Below, piece after piece: positions 22,641-34,210 of a stretch of 64,000 nucleotides of DNA. Both the position numbers and the translations under genes were made by a program. The notes under the pieces are model-generated. The model saw nothing but the letters and a program-made list of their open reading frames with translations, was not told the DNA's origin and did no database searches. The stretch's first letter is position 1; every line of letters starts with the position of its first letter. The stretch is from Craterostigma plantagineum (Eukaryota; Streptophyta; Magnoliopsida; Lamiales; Linderniaceae), in assembly GCA_027422505.1 (NCBI GenBank), contig JAPQWV010000496.1, forward strand, positions 62,001 through 126,000. The letters are read 5' to 3'.

Positions 22641-24713
22641 ACACCTCCATCCAAGGAGGAATAACACATTATGAAACGCTCATTCCATGTCATATGGAAC
22701 AAGACGAATCACATGACACAAATCCAAAAAGAAAGAATTCGAAAATAAGAATCCTATGAAAACTAATCTAATCTAGACTAAAACTACCAAAAATGCTACT
22801 AAACTAGAAGATGTCTTCAAAATCTTCAAACTTCGACCTTCAAACGTCAGTCAGTTGGGAACGACACGTCTTCTCATGAAGAGGACTAACACTCCTAAAA
22901 AAGGAGACAAAAAGCTCGCATTCGAGAGACATGTAGGATATAAATCAAACACGAAAAAGTAAAAGCAAAACGTAATAAAATAAAATCGAAGTTAAAAATT
23001 ACTGCTACTCCATGCTGCCGAGGAGCAACGCCGGAGGACCAGGGCCAAGTAGCAGCACGGAGCGGTAGACCTGAAAACGGCTACGAGTGAAAGAAATCAG
23101 GAGCGAACACCTACATGAACAAGAGTGGAGAACCTGTAGAAGCAGACTTGCGAATGGATGAAAGACTAACAGTGACTAAGAAAGATGAACAAACACTGTC
23201 AATTGAGATGAAAATTTTTGTGCAGCGGCTAGGGTTATTTTGATTAAGCTTCCGACACACATTCTGATCATTTTCAATCCTTGTACCACATAATTCAGAG
23301 TCTACGTAGATGGAGATATCAAAGCAAATTGAGTTAAAAACTCCGCATCCACACCCAAAATCAGACGATAATTGAAGTACTGCATGAAGATTGAGGATTT
23401 TAATGTTAGATAAATTGGTGATAGGTGAAGTAAGTTCTCTCGTCCTTGTAGACGAAGTTTGAATCGATCTAATCGTTGCTGATGTATGAAAATGACAATT
23501 TCTTTTGCTGGTATCTATGTTCAATGTTTACATTGGGTAACTCATTACATTGTCGACTATAATCGGAAAAGCGAATACCTAATCCATGTCAAAATTCACT
23601 GATTTATTCGGTATTCGATTTATTGCGTCGAACCGTTCAAATTATCGAGTTATATTTTAATATTTATTACACTATAGTAAAATTATTAATAATAAAAACA
23701 CACACCCTGCAAGCGTTATTAGGGTTGTTTTATGTGTGTTTAGTCTGAAATGCTATCCTTTTACTGGGTTTGAAATTACGTAGGGTAATATTTTCGAATT
23801 GAAGATATTTTGGTTTGAAACAATATATTTGCAATGGCATGTGTTAAGACTTATTATGTTCGAATTTTTCTTCTCACTTTGGGCACAAACAAAAAAAAAA
23901 ACTAGAAAAACCAGTTATAAAATTGATAAAACCATTACATTGAAAAACATAAAAAATTTTGAGGTTCGAACAAAATACACACCCCTAAATACAAAACATA
24001 AAAACTTTTGGTTTTTGAGGTATTTGTTGAGGCAAATGAGAACGTTCAGTTCGATTGCAATGTAGAGACTCCCGACGAGTACACGAATCCCGCGTCTTAC
24101 TAGGCATTACACCACTGACTGAAGTACCATCGATGGGTGTCCCCATAGAACACCGGCGTCACTCCTCCCCACCTAACAGGTGGAACGTGTGCGTTTCCTT
24201 GCTCCACCACTCTACAAGAGCCGTTATCAAGTGTGGATCTATCTTCTGAGATCCACAACTATAGATGTCGCAGGCGTGTCTAGCTTACCCCATACAACGC
24301 TTTCCAAACCCCTAGCGGTCAAATGCGTGTCTAGCGCACCATCCAAATTGAATAGCATTACAACGACGACTATCCTGAAATATCAACAAAGATCGATATA
24401 TCGGACCGTAAAATTCGTTCATATCCATCCTAAATCGAACGTTTACAAGTCATTATCACCAAAAATACCAACAAACAAACACAATATCAACACATAAATT
24501 GAATCAGATATAGAAAAATCGAATCAATCAAGCTAGAAATTCTAATTTCAAAATTAGGTTTTGAAGTTGGGAATTCCTAGATTGAATTAATCCAGAATTG
24601 ATGTGTTATATCAATCTAATAAGCAACCCATGATATTTATAACACACATTATACCAAGAACATAGATTTAAAATCACAAAATCAACAAATTTAAAGAACA
24701 TTCGAAAATCAAA
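22641..24713. other. Unassigned region
   Basis: No gene recognised. The minus-strand open frame 23524-23111 (137 codons, S/T/N/C-rich) has no recognised motif. 23530-24050 is AT-rich. 24060-24330 is a more GC-balanced island with several stops in every frame; it was compared by eye with rRNA and tRNA sequences without a match. Confidence 0.35.
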
Positions 24714-25100
24714 ATGTTAGCAAATTTCATACCGAAATCGAAGATGACAAGGAAGAAGGAAGCAAGGCAGTGTGTCGCCGGTGTTTCGCCGTCGCCATCG
24801 GTGTTGAATCGTGCCCCTAAAGAGCTTGTTGAAGAAGAAATGGCGAAGAAAAAGAAGCTACGCACGGGTTTATTAAACCCGCCGCCGCGTCTATTAGATG
24901 CGGCGTCACATCTATTAGATGCGACGGCCTATGATGTTGGACCAAAAATGGGCCCAACACGTTTCTTTGAAAAAAGAGGCCCGTTTTTCGGGCCACCGAA
25001 TTGTCGCGGCTAATAGTCGCGACGCCGCGTTTAATAAATGCATCGCCGCTAGTAGTAGGCGCATTTTTCTCTATTTTATTAATTTTGAACGAAATAACCC
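24714..25100. repeat. Run of short palindromes around TATTA, possible DNA-transposon subterminal region
   Basis: Successive perfect or near-perfect palindromes: CGGGTTTATTAAACCCG (24865-24881), CCGCGTCTATTAGATGCGG (24885-24903), a GTC...TCTATTAGA...GAC unit (24905-24925), GGCCCGTTTTTCGGGCC (24978-24994), a GTCGCG...CGCGAC unit (25003-25023) and GCGTTTAATAAATGC (about 25027). GCGAC/CGCGAC-flanked units like these are common in subterminal regions of plant CACTA elements, but no CACTA terminus was found. A plus-strand open frame (24714-25013) crosses the run; its first half is lysine/glutamate-rich and not recognised. Confidence 0.45.
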
Positions 25101-25739
25101 TATTTATTAATTTTTGGTTTAAATTGCATTATTTTTAATAAAAAATCCCCCAACTTACTATACCTTCATGTAACCAATAATCAGTTCTGGTTATTTTGTT
25201 CAAATAAAAGAGGAAAATATTCTCTTGTTATCAAGTCAAATCTAGTTTTTCTTGTATTTATATGTCAGGTATATGATGACTTCATAAAAAGGTATCGGTA
25301 ATCAGTTTTTAGCCTTTTCAAAGTAATTAAAGAATATAGTTTTATAGATATTTTTAGTGTATTAATATACCAACGTATATAAAATATTTTGATTATTGTG
25401 TATAATATTAAGAGTTTGTAAATGTTCTAGTGTATATATATCAACGAGAATAATTATTTCGATTATGGTATATAAATTTATGCGATGGAGGAAATGTAAT
25501 AAGGTTATTACGTAGAAAATCCAAATAAAAAGAAAAAAACAATTGAATTGTTCATACGCCAAGTGGTTTATGTATACTAGTACGTTTTCGCACACTCTAT
25601 GCGTATGCTTGGAATTGTTACTTCTAATTTTGAGATTCATTATTAGTAATGTTTAATATATGAACTATATTTTTTTAACTATATAAACAAAATAATGTGT
25701 AGGGATATAAGTATTATAAAAAAAAGTGCAATCTATAGA
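25101..25739. other. AT-rich intergenic DNA
   Basis: Very AT-rich, no ORF of note and no recognised repeat. Confidence 0.4.
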
Positions 25740-26095
25740 TTAATACCTATTTGAATAAAGAAGTTACAAATCAGAACCTGTGTCAGAAAATTTTACAGAT
25801 AGGTACTCGATTTACTGTTTGTACCAGTTTATGTGTAAAGACCGTACCTTTCTATGTGTGCATAGTGTACCATGTCACGCCTTTATACGGGACCCTATAC
25901 GGTTGCTAAAGGTTATCCAAATGTGCTAATACGGCGTACCATTTTCTCAACGTATTACGTACCACAATACGATGCTATAGGGTACCTAAATGTGCTAATA
26001 CGGCGTACCTACGACGGATCGTGTACCTACCTACATATAAAGAAATCCTGACAGGGTACTAAATTACAAGTTTTTATCCAAATGAGTATTTATGT
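25740..26095. mobile_element. Small non-autonomous element with ~70-bp inverted repeats
   Basis: Left 25742-25812 and the reverse complement of 26010-26085 align through AATAC..ATTTG.ATAAA, ACC.TGTCAG and TAGGTAC.CGAT. The interior has two copies of AAATGTGCTAATACGGCGTACC (near 25920 and 25990, written here up to small differences) and no coding potential. Long diverged inverted repeats fit a MULE-type or related MITE. The target duplication was not determined. Confidence 0.5.
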
Positions 26096-26216
26096 GTAAA
26101 GACCCCTAAAAAGTTAAAAATAATATAACAATTATTAAAGTAATTAATTAACAAAGGTGGACTAAATTGCAAATAAGTGACAGACCAAATGTGACAGCTT
26201 ATAGCCACCCAACACC

Positions 26217-26227
26217 CTTTATATAAT
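26217..26227 (+). promoter_or_regulatory. Possible TATA box of the 26464 gene
   Basis: TTTATATAATA lies about 240 bases before the ATG at 26464, following a CCACCCAACACCC stretch. Spacing would allow a 5' leader of roughly 200 bases. Position and consensus are the only evidence. Confidence 0.35.
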
Positions 26228-26463
26228 AGAATAGATACTTTCGTTAGTTACGACACCATTGAACTATTCATACGGTAGTTATATTACATACAAGCTGCGA
26301 GCGAGTCTCACGACTGAACTATTCAAACTCTCCTTGTAATAATAAACATTATATATCGGCACACAGAGTTATTAATATTGAAGATCTCGCCACCCTTATT
26401 AAATCATCAAATTAACTCTACTAATAAGAAAAGAGAAACAAAAGAACATATGCTCAATTGTTA

Positions 26464-26697
26464 ATGGCGTCGTCAAACGAAAACCCTTGGGCTACGACAA
26501 ATAGTAGCAAGGCGACGAAGATTTCTGAGAAAGTGGTTGACCGAACTAAGGATATTGCCTCGGCCGGCTTAGAGAAGACGAAAGACGTCGCGTCTTTGGG
26601 CTACGTCAAATCTAAGGTGGCGGCGACCAAAGTCAAGGAAGGGGTTAATTGGATGAAGGTTAAATGCAGCAAAGCCAATCTCTTCAACAAAAAATAA
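26464..26697 (+). CDS. Small LEA-like lysine/alanine-rich protein, 77 aa
   Basis: Starts at the ATG at 26464 (MASSNENPW...) and ends at TAA 26695-26697. The middle is an 11-residue periodic amphipathic region: TKDIASAGLEK, TKDVASLGYVK and SKVAATKVKEG follow in register. Such 11-mers are seen in late embryogenesis abundant (group 3-like) and other membrane-surface amphipathic-helix proteins. No signal peptide, transmembrane segment or catalytic motif is seen; the C-terminus is basic (VKCSKANLFNKK). It is probably single-exon. Neighbours are transposon remnants, so context adds nothing. A true single-copy gene is likely from the intact frame and periodicity; the function is unknown. Confidence 0.6.
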   Translation: MASSNENPWATTNSSKATKISEKVVDRTKDIASAGLEKTKDVASLGYVKSKVAATKVKEGVNWMKVKCSKANLFNKK

Positions 26698-27240
26698 TAG
26701 CAACATTAATTCGACCGAAATTGGTCGATCGAATTTATTTGCTATACATCGATCATTTTTATTTTCTTGGTAAAATGCCCTCTGATTTATGCTTGAAATC
26801 ATATGTATCTCCGAATGGGGAGAGATGTATATAGAAGTACGTGTTGTGTTCTAAGCGTTGACTATAATGTTCTAAAAATTGGCTGCCTTGTGTTGCGGGA
26901 TGGACAGCGGAACGATACTGGAAATGATAGTGAGGATAAAATGGCACGAGAATTTACATGGAGAACCCCTTTAAGAAACCACGGGCGTGGTAGGAATTTC
27001 ATTATCGGGTTAAAATAGGGGTTACAACCTCCCAAACAAAGGAGAAAACCGTCACTATATCTCTATATAGTTGGAGAAAATACCGAACAAACCCTTTATT
27101 TTATTTTCCTCTCTACCTCTCTATCTTCCCTCTATTAAGCTTTGCTGTGGGATGATATTACACTGTAGAGCCTTTGCTATTTATTTGCAAATGGTTCCGC
27201 TAATAGGAAATAATAATATTACAATTAAATAACAATATTA
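26698..27240. other. Downstream flank of the small gene
   Basis: Presumed 3' untranslated region followed by AT-rich DNA. Nothing else recognised; the last part (about 27170-27240) may already belong to the copia remnant. Confidence 0.35.
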
Positions 27241-27244
27241 TAAA

Positions 27245-29060
27245 AATATTATGAAACTGCGTGAAGCTTCACGCGGTTTTCATCAGCATCTTGAGTCCAT
27301 TTGGCTTCGTCTACCGACAATCTCCCACTTGAATATTTGATTGAGGCTCAAGATGAGATGTTCCCTTAATACCTACGCAACATAGCGTGAGATCAGAGGT
27401 TCTCCTAAAATATCTGAGAATCCTCTTAACAGCACTCCAGTGCTCCCGTCCAGGGTTGGACATGTATCGGCTAACAACTTCCACTGCATGGGCAATGTTT
27501 GGTCTAGTATTGTCATTGCGAACATTAGACTTCCTACCGCCGATGCATAAGGCAGTCGAGACATCTTACTCTATTCTCTTGTCTTCAGCGACATGACACA
27601 TCTCGGGGGATAGCTTGAAATTAGTAGCAAGAGAGATAGATGTTGGCTAACTATCTTGCATGTTGAACATTTGCAAGATTTTCTTCAAATAATTCTTTTG
27701 GGAAAGCCAAATCTTCCGCTTGCTTCTGTCTCGAGAAATTTGCACACCATGGATTTTGTTTGCTTGTCCCAAGTCCTTCATTTCAAATTCAATGGCCAGC
27801 TGAGTCTTTAAGTTGGCGATGCGACCTTTGTTGTGTCCTGCTACCAGCATGTCGTCGACGTACAACAGCAACATGGTGAAATCGTCATCATCGAGTCTCT
27901 TGAAATACGCACAAGGATCTGAATATAACCTGTTGTAGCCAAGACTCATTATGAAGGAGTCAAACCTCTTGTACCAGCATCGAGGTGCTTGTTTGAGCTC
28001 GTATAGAGGTTTGATCAATTTGCAAACGAAATCTTCTTTTCCTTGTTCCTCGTAACCTTCTTGTTGAAGCATATATATTTTGTCATCCAGGTCTCCATGA
28101 AGAAAGGCCGTTTTCACGTTCAGCTACTTAAAATGCAAGTCGAATGTATCACACATTGACGAGACCATTCTGACTGTTAGTCGAACCACCGGTGAGAAAA
28201 TTTCGTTGAAGTCTCCCTTCTTTCTGAGCATATCCCTTTACAACCAGTCTAGCGCGGTATCACCTGGTCATCACCATTCCGCTTGATTTTGTACACCCAT
28301 TTGTTGTCAACGTGTTTCCTTCTTTGCGGTAATGACACCAACTCCCATGTCTTATTTTTATAGAGAGCTTCCATTTGCTATTGCATTAGTGTAATTCACT
28401 GACTCACATATGAATTATTCAGTGCTTCTTGGAAAGTGGTTGGCTCTCTATCCTCAGGTAGAAAACAGTATACAAGATTGCTTTCTATCTCATATTCTGA
28501 GTGCAACTGGGCGGCCTACGCTCGCGTGTTGACCGGCACAGATTCGATACTTCATATTCGAATGGGTCGAGCTCTTCGTGCGTCGGTTCAGCTTCAGAAG
28601 AATTATGTTGCTCCAATTTTCTTTTCTTCGGTGTAGTCTTTGTCATACCTTTTGAACTGCTATCGTTTTCGACTTGCTCCTGACCGCTATCTTTCAGGAA
28701 AATAGCATCTTTGCTGATAATCACTTTGTGGTCAGGGAGATCGCACAAGCGATACCCATTTACTCCATCAGCGTACCCAAGAATAGACATTTTGTGGACT
28801 TCGGATTCAACCGTCGTTTCTTGATTGTGATACATTGCGTAATTTGAACTTCCAAATATATGGAGGTTTGAATAGTCTGCGGGTGTATTAGTCCACATTT
28901 CTATCGGTGTCTGCATCTCTATAGCAGTAGATGGGGCCCGATTCACCACATAACAGGCAGTACAGATTGCTTCCGCGTAGAACTTATTTTCTAGGCCCGC
29001 AGTCTCAACATAGTTCTTGTTCTTCCCAACGTGGTCCTATTCAACCGCTCTGCCCCTCGA
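27245..29060 (-). pseudogene. Ty1/copia (Tork/Tnt1-like) pol remnant
   Basis: Read on the minus strand: 28949-28485 is the integrase C-terminal part and linker (TPIEMWTNTPADYSNLHIFG, DHKVIISKDAIFLKDS). 28117-27647 is RT, with TAFLHGDLDDKIYM, KLIKPLYELKQAPRCWYKRF, the catalytic YVDD in LLLYVDDMLVAG, and EFEMKDLGQANKIHG. 27564-27373 is a shifted piece of the RT end ([14 protein letters not shown]). The RT N-terminus at 28120-28480 is decayed in all frames, and gag, protease, RNase H and clear LTRs are absent. The Tork-like assignment rests on the RT motifs. This is an old truncated copy. Confidence 0.9.
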
Positions 29061-29395
29061 CAAGATGATGTATAGCTATGAAGAAATTTTATCTCGTTAA
29101 ACTTCACCAAGATGCCTTACTTAAATCATGGTTTTATATCATGTATATTTTATATGTAATACTTTATAAATTTTTTTATAAAATCAACTGAAAGAATTAA
29201 GTTCCATTATAACCGTCTCTAAGAGCTGCTATAAATTCTCATCACTTAATTATTTATTTATATTCTAATTATATATGTTGTGTATAAAAACATTATTTTA
29301 ATAATATTTTAGGTATAAAAAATATTATTTACATATGATAAGTATCGGGGATCTCGCGGGGCGGGGACTAACTTTTTTATTTTATATTTTTGCAG
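29061..29395. other. AT-rich spacer ending in a splice acceptor
   Basis: AT-rich, no ORF. It ends in TTTTTATTTTATATTTTTGCAG (T-rich tract then AG at 29394-29395), a good plant 3' splice site for the exon that follows. Confidence 0.45.
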
Positions 29396-29668
29396 TCATC
29401 AAGACGCTGGAAGCTCAATAACCTGATGACTCTAGCGTACAGAATCACGACCACCTTCTTCGAGGCGCTGAGCGTATCTGATAAGGTCGATTCTACTAAC
29501 ATCTCCGAACTAAGTAACAACATCATAAGAATCTCAGTGAGGAAAATAAACGGGCAGGGACTGCCCGGAAATCAGGGATTCATCGTTAGTGCCACGACCT
29601 CCGTATGGCTTCCTCTTCCATTCGAGAACCTCTTCGAATTCATCAGAGACAACAACAGAAGAGCCGAG
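29396..29668 (+). pseudogene. Exon fragment of an HD-Zip class IV transcription factor
   Basis: A 273-base, phase-0 exon bounded by TTTTTGCAG (29387-29395) and GAG|GTTCG (29669). It encodes 91 residues that match the region after the START domain in HD-Zip IV proteins (GL2/ANL2/PDF2 group). Key blocks are IIRISVRKINGQGLPGNQGF, ATTSVWLPLPFENLFEFIRD and NNRRAE, corresponding to the conserved DVRV..RK, ATSVWLPVSP..LFDFLRDE and R(S/N)E. The homeodomain, zipper and START regions are not in the flanking sequence. Upstream is a copia remnant and 43 bases downstream another copia LTR begins, so the gene is either broken or a captured fragment. The open frame argues for fairly recent loss. Confidence 0.65.
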
Positions 29669-29711
29669 GTTCGAAAAAAAATTTAATTTCATTGAAACAT
29701 GAAGATAAAAA

Positions 29712-31339
29712 TGTGCCTAAGAGGGTTGGGGGGTGAATTAGGTTCATAAAAATTATGCTTCTTTTCACAACGATGTAGTGACCTAAAGACGCCTACTTAT
29801 GCTTGTGATGAGTATGCATGATATATCCTAGTGACGTCAGATGTGTATTCGTTCTGGCTCACGGCAAAAACGAACTAAGTGTAAAGTAAATACGAGACAA
29901 GATTTTTATAGAGGTTATATCCCCAACTGGGGTTTAAACCTCTCCTTGGGGTTTGCTCCTCAAGAGTTTAATCAATTACTATAATGTACCGTAGCTGGTT
30001 ACAAAACTGATTGATTGGCCCAATACACAATCGAAACAAGTCGAACACTAGACATACTAGGTTACCACATGTCGAGTTTTATTTCTGGGAATCTCCAATT
30101 CCATACAGAACACATGTCGCTACCGAAGGGCCCCCGGAACTCGTCCTTCTCTTCACGTGTGCATAAACGTCGACCTTGCCTCCTTGGTATTGCTCACGTC
30201 CGAGACAGAATATATGGTGGGAGGTTGGAATATCTTAGTACTGTCAGTACTTCACAAGTGATCGCTTAGGTAGGCAGAAAGGTATCGCAAGTGAACGTTC
30301 GTGAATCTCTATATAAGGTTTCTGCTCAAAACTCTCGTATTGTACTTTCGCAAATTCTTGACTTCGACATTATGAAGTGTTAAATAAACCTTTTCATTCA
30401 ACACTTACATGGAAATTAGATAATGAGATTAATCACCAAATCAAGCACATAATCCATGCAATTTTCGAGAGTCAACATGCCATATAAACATTGTTATCAC
30501 AAATCGTCACAGCTGTCATAAGCTTCAATTAGCATGATTATAATCCACATAAAGGCTCAGATTCATTTTCAAGGCATATTCAAATATATCGAACAATATT
30601 TACCATAGCAGAACTTTCCATATGTGATATCCAGCTATCAGTTTATAGAATAAATCAATCCTGATTTATTTTCCATGTTTAGAACATAAGATAGCATTAG
30701 ATTAATATATTTCCCATATTTAGCACATAGATCAGATCGGATCACACATTTCATGAATTAACATGTCATGGCATAACTTTCCATATATCAGAGATCTCAT
30801 ATGTTTCAGCACATACCATATATATTAGCATATTATCCACATAAGTCAATTAATCAAATCTTGCTAAAATATAATATCCTAATCAGTATAAGGAAAGATA
30901 ACGATTGGATGTTGTATAATAATAGCAGTGGGATGCATGCAAAAGATTCTCGATGTGATTTTCATCCAGGAATAAACGATTCTCAACAGGTATATCACAT
31001 TCCATATTTAGACAGCATATTTTCCATATATAACCCAGCACGATATCTCACACGTTATTTTCATAAATAGCACAATATATCCATAGTCCGATAAATCCTA
31101 GCATGTGAGACATCTATAACACGTGATCACATAGTTTCACCAAATAATCACAGAATCACATGTGAGTCAAATATTCGACAATTAACCATTTCATAGATCA
31201 TTAATCAACGTATATTCGAATATTATTATGTACTTAGACACTATATTACACACAAGTCGAATTGCTTAATTTATAGACCTAATGTCATTCAATTATATAG
31301 TTCATTAAAACATATGCTCATGGACCAAAAAGGCCAACA
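29712..31339 (-). repeat. 3' LTR of a copia (SIRE/Maximus-like) element
   Basis: On the minus strand the LTR starts TGTTGGCCTTTTTGG at 31339, directly after a polypurine tract AAAAAGGGGGGAGAA (31340-31354), and ends CTCTTAGGCACA at 29712; the ends are TGT...ACA. Length is about 1.63 kb. A polypurine tract followed by TGTTGGCC is typical of this copia group. It sits within the presumed intron just after the HD-Zip IV exon. Confidence 0.65.
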
Positions 31340-31758
31340 TTCTCCCCCCTTTTTGATGATGAAATGTAATTGATGCAGCACAGAAGCATGTAAGCATATT
31401 CGATCACGCAAGTCCAAGCGCATATGTCTAAGTGTTCCATAATAACAAAGTAGAGCATATGATATTTCACAATCACAGATAGTACATATTTGCTCCTCCT
31501 GCCTAAGTGCAGTAATCTACTAGTAATCTATATGACATGCAGAGATATGAATGGATTTGCTCCCCCTGTCTAAGTGCAGATATCTCATGTCATACTCAAA
31601 GATATATCATGAATGCACAATTGCGTACTTACCCGTAAGTGTGCTCCTCCTGTCTAAGTGCGCATTTTTTCAAACATGCTTCAGGCAGTAGATAATCATC
31701 ACAGCAGGCACTTATCACTTACCAAGAAATCTCACAAAAGTTAATTAGCGCAGGTAAG
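31340..31758 (-). mobile_element. Copia internal 3' region, interrupted at 31758
   Basis: On the minus strand, repeated phrases such as TGCACTTAGACAGGGGGAGC occur three times (around 31500, 31570 and 31650), giving the pattern of the non-coding stretch before the polypurine tract in SIRE-like copia elements. It ends at GCAG-GTAAG (31754-31758), where the 18-kb X/Cassandra complex is inserted. The copia text appears to resume at 49838. Confidence 0.55.
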
Positions 31759-33928
31759 TGTAACGACCCGACTTTCTAGATACGTATTTTGGCGGATTTT
31801 CGCAGCGTAAGCAGCGGAAAGCCCATTTAATTAAAACTTTTAAAACATAATAGTATAAATACGTTCAATGTCTAAATCCATAAGTCCAAACACAAACACA
31901 TTTTTATTTATTGACTCGAAACCCAAGAAGTACACGCCCAAATTTAAAAACACAAAACATAAACTCGTTCCACAGGTCGCGTCCCATGTACTGCGCCGCC
32001 CTCAAAAGTCCGTGGAGTCACCGCCATCAGCCGCCTTACCTACACACGTAAACCCTGAGATTTTGCCCAGTAGATGAAAATATGCATGAATGCAAATGCT
32101 CTCACATCCCAAACCCGGCACCTCACAAATGCACGCTCGACATCTCATACGCTAGTTCCTATTTCAACTCTCAACTCATAAATAGGGCCCTAGGCTAGAC
32201 TCGGAATCCACGCATAATATGTCATATAATGTCATGATAGTACGGCCCCATCTCGGTCTCAACCGTAACTATAACAATGACAAGTGGTAACGGCCCCATC
32301 TCGGTCTCAACCGCACCTTATTGACAAGCGGCCCCATCTCGGTCTCAACCGCAAGCTCTTCAGCGAATCATATCCTGACAACTAACATCGATCACTTTGC
32401 CCCATTCATCTACATTACCGTGACCCCACACGATTATAACTCCTCTCGTACCACGTGTATGCAAATGACATGCAAATAAAATGCAACATATCACCACGCA
32501 ACATATAAAATATAATGTATCGGCCCGAGGTATTAGCTCGGCCTGATCTCGAAAATCCTCATACACCAAATAATTCGGGCCCGAAGCCCGCGTTCCGATT
32601 TTTATCGGCCCGAAATCTTAACCACCAAAAGTCTCCCCGGAATTTCACTAAGAGTTACCAAAATTTAATCATGTTCACTTTAAGACCCTAATTTCACAAT
32701 TGGTCCATATTTTAATATATTTTCAAATTCTAACGTCCAATCTCAAAATATCACTTAAATTCCCAATTTAAAAATATATTTCTGAATATTACATTTAAAA
32801 ACCCCAAAAATTTCATAATTTACTTTTTAGGACCAGAAAGTTTTCCTAAGCTTCAGATCTACCCGAATCTTTAAAAATTTCAGATCTGCCCCAAAATCTT
32901 TATATTTCTTTAAAAATCTACCTTGTTCGGAACTTTACAACAGAGACTCCCTGAATTTTGTAAAATTTCGATTGAGTCCTAAAATTTTAAAAATTACTAT
33001 TTTATACGGCTGTTTCGCGACAGTTTCGGATTTCTCAATGATCACAAGGTAAACGATGTCCGATGGACTTGAAATTTTAACAACAGATAAACAACTTACA
33101 TAACATGACTTTGTCAAAAGGGATTTCTAATCCGAGGTCTATATTGTGAGATATGAATTTTTGAACCTCTTGGCCGAAATGGATAAATAAAACCCTAGAA
33201 AACACTAATCCTCCCCAAGTTTTGTTCTATCCTCTTAACCACAATTCCCATAACTCTATTCTTATATTTCATAAACCTAAACTTCATAAAGATTAAAGTA
33301 TTAAGCTGGCCGAATTTTAGCATGTAAGCATCATCACGAAAATCATACAAGAAATTCACGTTTAGCACATAAACACGTATAAATTCGAAAGAGATCATGC
33401 AATCACGTAAAATTCACGGATTCAAAACTTGTTTACTTGCGTAGGTGATCTTCACCTACCTTAAATTCCGGAGATAACTACATAACGGGTTGTTTCGATG
33501 TGATCCCGACCCTAGAGTTTCGATCCCGAGCTCCCGAAGGTTTTTCTCCTCCTCTCTTTTCTCCTTCTCTTCTTTCTCCCTTTTTCCTTTCTTTTTCTTT
33601 CTCTCCTTTCTTCCTTTTCTCTCTCACTCTCACGCCTCTCCTCTCCTCTCTTTCTATTCTTTTTAGCTTATTTATTCTTATTTATCTTCATGTAATATTA
33701 ATTGATTAGGTGTATTAAGTGGTATATTAGTTAGGTTATTTTGTCCTCTTTCCATTATAGAGATGCATGGAGGTGGCTTGATTGTTAGATGTTGTCTCCA
33801 TACTCACATGGAGATGGATGGAGGTGCATTTATTAAGTCAAAGATCTTGTTTTATTTACCACACTCACATGGAGGTGAATTAAAAATATTTTATTTATTT
33901 TTCCCTTACTTAATTTTAGCCATAATAA

Positions 33929-33962
<34 letters not shown>

Positions 33963-34210
33963 ATTATTATTATTATTGTTATTATTATTTTATACTATTG
34001 GGCCAAAAGTCCTAACCTAATCTATCTCTCTCACATTTGGGCCATTATTCTCCATTTGGCCCAAAAGTATTTCGGCCCCTTTTTAAATTATTCGGATCCA
34101 ATTCTAAATTCTTGGCTCGGCACGGAAAGAAATCGGTGTATGTTCGAAATCGACTTCACACATTCCAAATATTATTAAAATAATCCCGTATAAATTTTAC
34201 GGGCATTACA
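31759..34210 (-). repeat. X LTR copy 1 (2,452 bp)
   Basis: On the minus strand it starts TGTAATGCCCGTAAAATTTA and ends GGTCGTTACA. Features common to X LTRs: a CT-rich tract (33540-33660), an (ATT)n microsatellite (33925-33990) and three copies of a ~23-bp unit containing TTGAGACCGAGATGGGGCCG near 32240-32345. A conserved U5 block CTACTGGGCAAAA.CTCAGGG is near 32055-32075. Confidence 0.92.

Noticed and set aside
23111..23524. 137-codon minus-strand ORF as a gene
   Set aside because: Low-complexity S/T/N composition and no recognised domain; kept only as a note in the region entry.
26458..26463. Start of the small gene two codons earlier
   Set aside because: The upstream codon is TTG; the first ATG at 26464 is the plausible eukaryotic start.
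31868..32077. Repeated 69-codon open frames in each X LTR (also near 36458, 40612, 40980 and 46082)
   Set aside because: They recur only because the LTR recurs, have no recognisable motif and lie across the U5 region; not supported as genes.
33500..33709. Serine/leucine/phenylalanine-rich 69-codon frames in X LTRs
   Set aside because: They are translation of a CT-rich tract; composition artefact.
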